Positions 5,408-11,080 of a stretch of 11,650 nucleotides of DNA are shown here, piece after piece. The notes beneath the pieces are model-generated. The model saw only the letters and a list, made by a program, of their open reading frames with translations, had not been told where the DNA came from and did not search any database. Each line of letters begins with the position of its first letter. Position 1 is the stretch's first letter. The stretch spans positions 1 through 11,650 of the forward strand of contig JAODMA010000282.1 in assembly GCA_025464545.1 (NCBI GenBank). Direction: 5' to 3'. The DNA comes from Arthrobacter sp. GTDB taxonomy: Bacteria; Actinomycetota; Actinomycetes; Actinomycetales; Micrococcaceae. The position numbers were made by a program, and so were the translations under genes.

Positions 5408-6399
5408 AGCAGAGCCTCCCGGGCCCGGACCGGCGTTCCCGATCCGCGCAGCTGCGGGAGCACATGCTCCGCAAAGGCGTCGATAAACGGCTCCTGCTCC
5501 TGGCCGACGAAATGCAGATAGAGCTCCTCGAAGCCGAGCTCGAGGTAGCCGGCGAGCCACTCCGCGTGCTGCGCGGTGTCGGCCGAGATGTTGACGGCGG
5601 TCCGGACCTGCTGCTCGCCCACCTCCGCGCTGACGTTGTCGAAGTGGGCCGCGGTGGGAAGATCCCAGGGAATAGGCGGGGCAAACACGTTGCTGCGCCA
5701 TTGGTCGAGGGCGATCGCAACGGCGTCCTCCTCCGCGGGGGCCCAGGACAGGTGGACCTGCAGCGCGGCCTTGCCCCGGCCGCCCGCGTCACGGTAAGCG
5801 GCTAGCATGTCCTTGAGTTTCCCGGGGGGCTGGTTCACCGTGACCAGCCCGTCCGCCCAGGCGGCCGAGCGCCGCGCGGTCTCCACGCTGATGGCCGGCG
5901 CGATCAGGGGCGGCTTGATGTCCGGGATGTCCCAGAGCCGGGCCTGCTGGACTTTGACCAGGCCGCTGCGGGTGACCTCCTGGCCGTCATGCAGTTCGCG
6001 GATGATCTGCACGGCCTCCTCAAGGCGCCGCTGCCGGGTTTCCTTGTCCGGCCAGACCTCGCCTGTGACGTGCTCGTTCATGTACTCGCCGCTGCCGGTC
6101 GCCATCCAGAAGCGGCCCGGGAACATGTCCGCGAGCGTGGCCGAGGCGTGGGCGATGATCGCAGGGTGGTACCGCTGGCCCGGGGCCGTCACGACGCCGA
6201 AGCGCAGCTTGGTGGTGGCCAAGGCGGCGCCGAGCCAGGACCAGGCGAAGCCGGAATGGCCCTGCCGGGCGGACCAGGGCTCGATGTGGTCCGAGCACAT
6301 CGCGGCGTCGAAGCCCGCCTGCTCCGCCAGCTGGACGTCCTTGAGGAGCTGGCCGGGACTGATTTGTTCGTGCGAGGCGTGGAAGCCGAGGGTAGCCAT
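5404..6399 (-). CDS. LLM-class flavin-dependent oxidoreductase, TIGR03885-like
   Basis: A 331-aa bacterial-luciferase-like TIM-barrel flavoprotein. The N-terminus (MATLGFHASHEQISPGQLLKD) with GFDAAMCSDHIEPWSARQGHSGFAWSW matches my recollection of TIGR03885, a family described as a probable non-F420, FMN-dependent oxidoreductase. Other LLM features are VTAPGQRYHPAIIAHASATL, the loop ATGSGEYMNEHVTG, and EAVQIIREL. The substrate is unknown. It is the first gene of a coupled pair with the GH13 enzyme. The ATG at 6399 has no Shine-Dalgarno, but a promoter-like TCGACA-N17-TAGACA ends 6 bases before it, so the mRNA may be leaderless. F420 use cannot be excluded from sequence alone. Confidence 0.88.
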   Translation of the reverse strand: MATLGFHASHEQISPGQLLKDVQLAEQAGFDAAMCSDHIEPWSARQGHSGFAWSWLGAALATTKLRFGVVTAPGQRYHPAIIAHASATLADMFPGRFWMATGSGEYMNEHVTGEVWPDKETRQRRLEEAVQIIRELHDGQEVTRSGLVKVQQARLWDIPDIKPPLIAPAISVETARRSAAWADGLVTVNQPPGKLKDMLAAYRDAGGRGKAALQVHLSWAPAEEDAVAIALDQWRSNVFAPPIPWDLPTAAHFDNVSAEVGEQQVRTAVNISADTAQHAEWLAGYLELGFEELYLHFVGQEQEPFIDAFAEHVLPQLRGSGTPVRAREALL

Positions 6400-6405
6400 C
6401 GTTAA

Positions 6406-6434
6406 TGTCTACCGTCGCCGCGGGCCTGTGTCGA
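6406..6434 (-). promoter_or_regulatory. Putative leaderless promoter of the LLM-GH13 operon
   Basis: On the minus strand TCGACA (6434-6429, five of six to TTGACA), a 17-base spacer, and TAGACA (6411-6406). Only six bases separate the -10 from the ATG at 6399, so transcription would begin at the start codon. This agrees with the absence of a ribosome-binding site. Confidence 0.45.
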
Positions 6435-6441
6435 GGAACTC

Positions 6442-6469
6442 TCCGCCGGCGGGGCTGGCGGCCGGCGGA
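6442..6469. other. Inverted repeat in the LLM/ligC divergent intergenic region
   Basis: Perfect 9-base arms TCCGCCGGC (6442-6450) and GCCGGCGGA (6461-6469) flank a 10-base centre. It lies upstream of the LLM-gene -35 and 22 bases before the ligC start. It could be a leader hairpin of ligC or a protein-binding site. Confidence 0.45.
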
Positions 6470-6491
6470 CCGTCGGGTAAGAATGGGCCCT

Positions 6492-7595
6492 ATGCGACTG
6501 CCCCTGATGCCCCCGATCGCGCCGATGCTGGCGAAAGCCGTAAGTTCCCTCCCGGGCTCCCCTGGACAAGCCGGGGGCTCCGGCCCGGGGTGGAGCTATG
6601 AGCCAAAGTGGGATGGCTTCCGGTCCATCATTTTCCGCGACGGCGAGGACGTGGAGATCGGCAGCCGCAACGGCAAGCCGCTGACCCGGTACTTTCCCGA
6701 GCTGGTCGAGGCACTGAAGGCGAACCTGCCGCCGCGCTGCGTCATCGACGGTGAAATCATCCTCGTGGGCACTTCCGGGGACCGGCTCGACTTCGACGCG
6801 CTCCAGCAGCGCATCCATCCGGCCGCGAGCAGGGTCCGGCTGCTGGCCGAGGAGACCCCGGCGAGCTTTATCGCGTTTGATCTGCTGGCGCTCGACGACG
6901 AGGACCTCACCGGGCGCCCTTTGACGGAGCGGCGGGCCGCCCTCGAACGGGCGCTCGCCGGCAGTGTGGCGCCCATCCATCTGACGGCCGCGACCGATGA
7001 CCGGGAGCTCGCCGGCCAATGGTTCACCCGCTTCGAAGGGGCCGGGCTGGACGGGATCGTGGCCAAAGCCCTGGACGGTACGTACCAGCCGGACAAACGC
7101 GTGATGTTCAAGATCAAGCACGAGCGCACCGCCGACTGCGTCGTCGCCGGCTACCGGGTGCACACCTCCGGTCCGGACCGGGTCGGTTCCCTGCTGCTGG
7201 GGCTGTATGACGACGACGGCGTGCTCGCCAACGTCGGAGTGGTGGGCGCGTTCCCGATGCAGCGCCGCAGGGAACTCTTTGAGGAGCTCCAGCCGCTCGT
7301 GACCGCCGCCGCGGACCACCCGTGGACGCCGACCCGGCAGGAGGAAGGCACCCGGACGCCGCGCAACGCGGAGGGAAGCCGGTGGAGCGGGGGCAAGGAC
7401 ATGTCCTTCACGCCGCTCCGTCCCGAACGCGTGGTCGAAGTGAAGTACGACCATATGGAAGGCGCGCGGTTCCGCCACACGGCCCAGTTCGTCCGCTGGC
7501 GGGAGGACCGGGACCCGCGCTCGTGCACCTATGAACAGCTCGAGGAGCCCGTCTCCTATGACCTGTCCGAGGTCCTCGAAACCGGCAGCCGGTAA
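6492..7595 (+). CDS. ligC: ATP-dependent DNA ligase, LigC type
   Basis: A 367-aa single-polypeptide ATP-dependent ligase, the size of mycobacterial LigC (about 358 aa). It seals nicks by ligase adenylation and AMP transfer, as a repair ligase alongside the replicative NAD-dependent LigA. The N-terminus RLPLMPPIAPMLAKAV is typical of LigC. Motif I is KWDGFR with the adenylated lysine at residue 39; VIDGEIILVG, SFIAFDLLAL (motif III), DGIVAKAL (motif IV) and FKIKHERTADCVV (motif V) follow in order. A C-terminal OB-fold is present (RVVEVKYDHMEGARFRHTAQFVRW). There is no fused polymerase or nuclease domain, unlike LigD. Start: ATG 6492 gives the family N-terminus, ATG 6483 is possible, and neither has a strong Shine-Dalgarno. 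It is divergent from the LLM gene and converges with the transporter gene. Confidence 0.93.
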   Translation: MRLPLMPPIAPMLAKAVSSLPGSPGQAGGSGPGWSYEPKWDGFRSIIFRDGEDVEIGSRNGKPLTRYFPELVEALKANLPPRCVIDGEIILVGTSGDRLDFDALQQRIHPAASRVRLLAEETPASFIAFDLLALDDEDLTGRPLTERRAALERALAGSVAPIHLTAATDDRELAGQWFTRFEGAGLDGIVAKALDGTYQPDKRVMFKIKHERTADCVVAGYRVHTSGPDRVGSLLLGLYDDDGVLANVGVVGAFPMQRRRELFEELQPLVTAAADHPWTPTRQEEGTRTPRNAEGSRWSGGKDMSFTPLRPERVVEVKYDHMEGARFRHTAQFVRWREDRDPRSCTYEQLEEPVSYDLSEVLETGSR

Positions 7596-7609
7596 CGGCC
7601 GGTCCAACG

Positions 7610-7650
7610 CCGACGGCGGCCCGCCCCGGGGAGGGGCGGACCGCCGTCGG
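7610..7650. terminator. Strong bidirectional hairpin between ligC and the transporter gene
   Basis: An 18-base stem (7610-7627 with 7633-7650) with 17 pairs, one C/A mismatch and a 5-base GGGGA loop, lying 14 bases after ligC and 16 bases after the opposing transporter stop. No T-run follows on either side, as is common in actinobacteria. The flanking CCGGT..ACCGG could extend the stem. Confidence 0.75.
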
Positions 7651-7666
7651 GCCGGTCACCGGAGCC

Positions 7667-8986
7667 TTAGCGCAGGCCGAGCTCCTTGGTGGGAACCTTG
7701 AACGATTCCTTGGCGGTTAGGGCCGAGACGGCCGAGATGACGCAGATGATGGCGGTGAAGATGCTGATCTGGACCCAGCCGCCGGGCTTGATGCCGCCCA
7801 TTGCCGCGACGATCGCCGGGGCGAAGCCTGCCATCAGGAAACCGAGCTGGGTGCCGATCGCCAGGCCGGAGAAGCGGACCTTGGTGCTGAACATCTCGGC
7901 GTAGAAGGACGGCCAGACCGCATTCGAGGCCGCGTAGCCGAAGGAGAAGAAGCCGATCGCGGCGAGGAACATCAGCGGGACACTGCCGGACTCGAGGCTC
8001 AGCAGGAAGACCGGCGTCAGGACGGCACTGGCCAGGGCGCCGTAGATAAAGACCGGCTTGCGGCCGATCCGGTCGGCAAGCATGCCGAAGAGCGGCTGCG
8101 TGCCGAGGGCCACCAGGTTGGCTCCGACGACGAGCCAGAGCGTGGTGGTGCCGTCAACGCCGGCGACGTTCTTGGCGTAGCTGATGGCCAGGGTGCCGAA
8201 CACGGTGGAGACTGCTGCGATGAAGGCGCAGGCGACGACGCGGAGGACATCGCGCCAGTGGTGCTTGAGCAGGTCGGCCACGGGGAGCTTGGAGATCTGC
8301 GCGCTCTTCTGGGCTTCCTCGAACGCCGGCGGCTCGTGCAGCGTGCGGCGGATGAAGAACGCGACCACCACGACGACGGCGCTGAGCCAGAACGGAATAC
8401 GCCAGCCGATGCCGTACTTGATTTCGTCGGGAAGGGCCAGGACCGGGATAAAGACGAGCGCCGCGAGGATCTGGCCGCCCTGGGTACCCGTGAGCGTCCA
8501 GGAGGTGAAGAAGGAGCGTCGGTTGTCCGGGGCATGCTCCAGCGTCATGGAGGAGGCGCCTGCCTGCTCACCTGCTGCGGAGAGACCCTGGCAGAGACGT
8601 GCCAGTACGAGCAGGGCGGGAGCCCACCAGCCGACGGTGTTGAAGTCCGGCAAGCAGCCGATCAGGAACGTGGAGGCGCCCATCAGCAGCAGCGTGAACA
8701 TCAGGACCTTACGGCGTCCCACCCGGTCACCGAAGTGGCCCAGGATGACGGCGCCGACGGGTCGGGCCACGTAGGCGAACCCGAACGTCGCGAAGGACAT
8801 GATCGCGGCATTGGCGTCAGCGTCCGGGAAGAAGACCTTGGGGAAGATCAGCGCGGCAGCGGATCCGAAGATAAAGAAGTCGTAGTACTCGACGGCGCTG
8901 CCGAGGAAGCTGGCGAGGGCTGCCTTTTTCGGGGTCCCGGCCGGTGCGTCAGTGCCCGGCGTCGTGGACGGGAGTGTCTGGCTCAT
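7667..8986 (-). CDS. MFS transporter, metabolite:H+ symporter (MHS) family, probable shikimate/quinate importer
   Basis: A 439-aa inner-membrane protein with about 12 hydrophobic segments. The N-terminal ASFLGSAVEYYDFFIFGSAAAL is the MHS-family signature (compare ShiA, KgtP and ProP). The MFS loop motif occurs after TM2 (GDRVGRRK, residues 86-93) and, repeated, after TM8 (ADRIGRK, 305-311). RLCQGLSAAGEQAGA, also typical, lies in TM4-5. Proton-coupled uptake of a carboxylate is expected. The substrate is inferred from position: it is divergent from an IclR regulator next to a quinate/shikimate dehydrogenase and a dehydroshikimate dehydratase. Protocatechuate or another aromatic acid is a possible alternative. 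The ATG at 8986 has AAAGGAA upstream. A promoter with an inverted repeat in its spacer lies at 9127-9156, leaving a leader of about 130 bases. Confidence 0.9.
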   Translation of the reverse strand: MSQTLPSTTPGTDAPAGTPKKAALASFLGSAVEYYDFFIFGSAAALIFPKVFFPDADANAAIMSFATFGFAYVARPVGAVILGHFGDRVGRRKVLMFTLLLMGASTFLIGCLPDFNTVGWWAPALLVLARLCQGLSAAGEQAGASSMTLEHAPDNRRSFFTSWTLTGTQGGQILAALVFIPVLALPDEIKYGIGWRIPFWLSAVVVVVAFFIRRTLHEPPAFEEAQKSAQISKLPVADLLKHHWRDVLRVVACAFIAAVSTVFGTLAISYAKNVAGVDGTTTLWLVVGANLVALGTQPLFGMLADRIGRKPVFIYGALASAVLTPVFLLSLESGSVPLMFLAAIGFFSFGYAASNAVWPSFYAEMFSTKVRFSGLAIGTQLGFLMAGFAPAIVAAMGGIKPGGWVQISIFTAIICVISAVSALTAKESFKVPTKELGLR

Positions 8987-9126
8987 GGTGTTCCTTTGTG
9001 TGACGACATTGTCGCGGATGGATCAGGAAGGTCTCCGTCGCCGATGGCTATAAGTGCGCGGCAGGAGGTTCGTGGAAAGACCCGGACTAGTAGCCACATG
9101 GTGGGAGCTACTTGTGCGATGTAGCA

Positions 9127-9156
9127 ATCATGACTGTGAGCGCAGTCACTTGTCAA
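9127..9156 (-). promoter_or_regulatory. Putative transporter promoter
   Basis: On the minus strand, a perfect TTGACA (9156-9151), an 18-base spacer and CATGAT (9132-9127). The inverted repeat TGACTG-N6-CAGTCA (9131-9148) fills the spacer. The -35 overlaps the plus-strand -35 of the IclR gene almost completely. Confidence 0.5.
9131..9148. promoter_or_regulatory. Inverted repeat, putative IclR operator O1
   Basis: Perfect 6-base arms TGACTG and CAGTCA around TGAGCG. It contains TGTGAGCGCA (9135-9144), which matches the half-site TGTGAGAGCA of the second operator at 9 of 10 positions. Its placement between the -35 and -10 of the transporter promoter suits repression. Confidence 0.5.
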
Positions 9157-9179
9157 CAAAAACTATCACCATCTAGAAG
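9150..9179 (+). promoter_or_regulatory. Putative promoter of the IclR-family gene
   Basis: TTGTCA (9150-9155), an 18-base spacer and TAGAAG (9174-9179). The operator at 9181-9201 begins right after the -10 and would cover the transcription start, as expected for autorepression. The -10 match is weak. Confidence 0.35.
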
Positions 9180-9180
9180 C

Positions 9181-9201
9181 TGCTCTCACGATGTGAGAGC
9201 A
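9181..9201. promoter_or_regulatory. Perfect inverted repeat, putative IclR operator O2
   Basis: Arms TGCTCTCAC (9181-9189) and GTGAGAGCA (9193-9201) are perfect 9-base complements around a 3-base centre. The site ends 7 bases before the ATG of the IclR-family gene, the usual position for autoregulation. Confidence 0.7.
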
Positions 9202-9208
9202 TTGGGCT

Positions 9209-10051
9209 ATGAGTGTGAACCAAGACACAGAAGTGGCCGACCCCTCCACCACCCGCCAGCCCCCGGCCGGCAAAGCTGCCAAGGCGCCCAGGGATGACTC
9301 CCGGACGGACATGGTGGGCAAGGCCCTTGGCCTGCTGGTCCTGCTCGGCGACGAGCCGCGCGGGGCCAGCGCCGCCGAACTCTCCCGCCGGGCGGATCTG
9401 CCCTTCAGTACCACCTACCGCCTGCTGGGCTCCCTGACCCGCGACGCGTTCGTCGACTACGAGCCGGACGGCCGCCGCTACCACCTCGGCCTCCGCGTCT
9501 TCCAGCTTGGACAGACGGTGTCCAACCACCACGGCTTCGCCGGCACGGCCCTGCCCATTCTGCGGCGCGTCACGGAGGAGACCGGGGAGGCCACCATCCT
9601 GTCGGTGCGCGACGGCGTCCACCACCTCACCGTCAACAAGGTCGATGGTCCGCAGACCTTCCGGGTGACAAGCGATCCGGGCCATCTGGGTGCGCTGCAC
9701 ACCACGTCCGTGGGAAAGGCGCTCGTGGCCTTTGCCGATGAGCCCACCCGCACCGAGCTCGTGGAGGGCCTGGAACTGGAGCCGCTGACGGAGTTCTCGA
9801 TCACGGACCGGGATGCCTTCCGGACCGAGATCGACCTCGTCCGCCGCCGCGGCTACGCCACCATGGACGAGGAAAACGAGCTCGGCATGCGCGCAGTCGC
9901 GGTCCCGGTCTTCAACTCGCAGGGACAGGCCTTCGCCTCGCTGGCCACCGCTGTCCCGGTGTTCCGGATGAGCATGGAGGCCCTCACGGCCTTGGTGCCG
10001 CTGCTGCAATCCGCAGCAGCGGAGCTGTCCGCGCGGCTTCCCCAGCGTTGA
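9209..10051 (+). CDS. IclR-family transcriptional regulator of the shikimate/quinate locus
   Basis: A 280-aa IclR-type protein. A polar N-terminal tail (residues 1-33) precedes a winged helix-turn-helix (about 34-95). The DNA-recognition part is GASAAELSRRADLPFSTTYRLLGSL and the wing ends RRYHLGLRVFQLG. The C-terminal effector domain (about 105-275) shows family blocks: ETGEATILSVRDG, HTTSVGKALVAF, IDLVRRRGYATMDEENELGMRAVAVPVFN. IclR proteins bind small organic acids and repress or activate adjacent catabolic genes. The likely ligand is shikimate, quinate or a pathway product, inferred from the neighbours. The ATG at 9209 lacks a strong Shine-Dalgarno. It is divergent from the transporter and in line with the dehydrogenase. 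Whether it acts as repressor or activator cannot be told from sequence. Confidence 0.9.
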   Translation: MSVNQDTEVADPSTTRQPPAGKAAKAPRDDSRTDMVGKALGLLVLLGDEPRGASAAELSRRADLPFSTTYRLLGSLTRDAFVDYEPDGRRYHLGLRVFQLGQTVSNHHGFAGTALPILRRVTEETGEATILSVRDGVHHLTVNKVDGPQTFRVTSDPGHLGALHTTSVGKALVAFADEPTRTELVEGLELEPLTEFSITDRDAFRTEIDLVRRRGYATMDEENELGMRAVAVPVFNSQGQAFASLATAVPVFRMSMEALTALVPLLQSAAAELSARLPQR

Positions 10052-10071
10052 ATCGACGGAAGACGTAAAAA

Positions 10072-10120
10072 TGTTCGCTGGTAGAACACGCGTGCAACAT
10101 GTGAACACATGCGGTAACGT
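10072..10120 (+). promoter_or_regulatory. Regulatory region upstream of the quinate/shikimate dehydrogenase
   Basis: Three small symmetric elements lie close together: TGTTC-N7-GAACA (10072-10088), the palindrome CACGCGTG (10087-10094) and CATGTG-AA-CACATG (10098-10111). The last contains TGTGAACACA, an 8-of-10 match to the IclR half-site TGTGAG(A/C)GCA. A possible -10 TAACGT follows at 10115-10120. These suggest a controlled promoter separate from that of the regulator. No good -35 is evident. Confidence 0.4.
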
Positions 10121-10198
10121 AATCCCCATCACCCGGCCCGCCGGAGACGCCCTGGGCGCCCCCGCCGGTCGAGTGCCGTTGTCAAAGGAGCTATACGG

Positions 10199-11080
10199 AT
10201 GAGCAATCGAGCAGAGTCCTTTCTCATAGGGCTGGTGGGTGATGGTGTGCTGCCGTCACTCACTCCCTATATGCACGAACGCGAAGGCGATGTGCAGGGC
10301 CTCCGGTACCTCTACCGCCCAATCGATCTCCATGAGCTGGAGCTTCCGGGCGAAGCCGTGGGCGAGCTCCTGACCGGCGCGCGGCGGCTCGGCTTCAACG
10401 GTCTGAACATCACCCACCCGTGCAAGCAGCTGGTCCTGGAGCACCTGGACGAGGTCTCTCCCGACGCCCGGCGCCTCGGCGCGGTGAACACGGTGATGAT
10501 CCGGGACGGCCGCTTCGTCGGTCACAACACCGACTTTTCCGGCTTCGCCGCGGCCTTGGCCTCCGGCCTTCCCGGCGCAAAGCTCGGCCGGGTGGTCCAG
10601 CTGGGCGCCGGCGGCGCCGGTTCCGCCGTCGCGTACGCCCTGCTGACTGCCGGAGTCCGCGAACTCGTGCTCGTGGATACTGATGCCGCCCGCTGCGCCG
10701 CGCGCGCTGCGGAGCTCGCCGGGTTCTTCCCGGACCAGTCGGTCACAGCCGGGACGACGGCGGAGCTGCCGCGGCTGATGCCGCAGGCCGACGGCCTGGT
10801 GCACTGCACTCCGGTGGGCATGGCCGCCCACCCGGGCGTTCCGCTGGACATGTCCCTGGTGGAGCCACGGCACTGGGTCGCGGATATCGTCTACCGCCCG
10901 ATCGAGACCGAACTGGTCCGGGGGGCCCGGGCGAAGGGTTGCGAGGTGCTTGACGGCGGACGGATGGCTGTCGGCCAGGCCGCCGACGCCTTCCGGATCT
11001 TCACCGGCCTCGAACCCGATGCCGACCGCATGCGCGCGCACTTCCTGGAACTCGTCGCCGCGGAAGAGGTGGCCGCCTGA
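10199..11080 (+). CDS. qsuD: NAD-dependent quinate/shikimate dehydrogenase (QsuD-like, AroE superfamily)
   Basis: A 293-aa cytoplasmic oxidoreductase, expected to oxidise shikimate to 3-dehydroshikimate and/or quinate to 3-dehydroquinate. Substrate domain: SLTPYMH (residues 20-26, the usual S-x-S/T-P-x-MH site), GFNGLNITHPCK with catalytic Lys76, LGAVNT, and GHNTD with catalytic Asp111. Nucleotide domain: GAGGAG at 135-140, then the acidic pair VDTD (Asp159, Asp161) at the end of the second strand. AroE enzymes that use NADP have a basic NRT-type stretch there, so Asp indicates NAD and a catabolic role. The sequence closely follows C. glutamicum QsuD as I recall it (for example WVADIVYRPIETELVRGARAKG). 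ATG 10199 has AAAGGAG 8 bases upstream. The stop overlaps the next start (TGATG). A biosynthetic aroE is less likely. Confidence 0.9.
   Translation: MSNRAESFLIGLVGDGVLPSLTPYMHEREGDVQGLRYLYRPIDLHELELPGEAVGELLTGARRLGFNGLNITHPCKQLVLEHLDEVSPDARRLGAVNTVMIRDGRFVGHNTDFSGFAAALASGLPGAKLGRVVQLGAGGAGSAVAYALLTAGVRELVLVDTDAARCAARAAELAGFFPDQSVTAGTTAELPRLMPQADGLVHCTPVGMAAHPGVPLDMSLVEPRHWVADIVYRPIETELVRGARAKGCEVLDGGRMAVGQAADAFRIFTGLEPDADRMRAHFLELVAAEEVAA

Noticed and set aside
4460..5521. Plus-strand open frame opposite the GH13 gene
   Set aside because: The GH13 frame carries all four catalytic regions; the plus-strand frame is a by-product of GC-rich codon use.
5408..5701. N-terminal extension of the GH13 frame upstream of GTG 5407
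   Set aside because: It overlaps the LLM coding region in another frame and is Arg/Gly/Ala-rich; the GTG at 5407 has a good Shine-Dalgarno and the family N-terminus.
6402..7607. Long minus-strand open frame (about 400 codons) opposite ligC
   Set aside because: It is a mirror of the high-GC ligC coding strand; ligC has every ligase motif, while the reverse frame has low-complexity Arg/Gly/Pro-rich sequence and no recognisable domain.
9173..10132. Minus-strand open frame opposite the IclR-family gene
   Set aside because: The IclR frame matches its family along its whole length; the opposite frame resembles nothing and would run through the operator.
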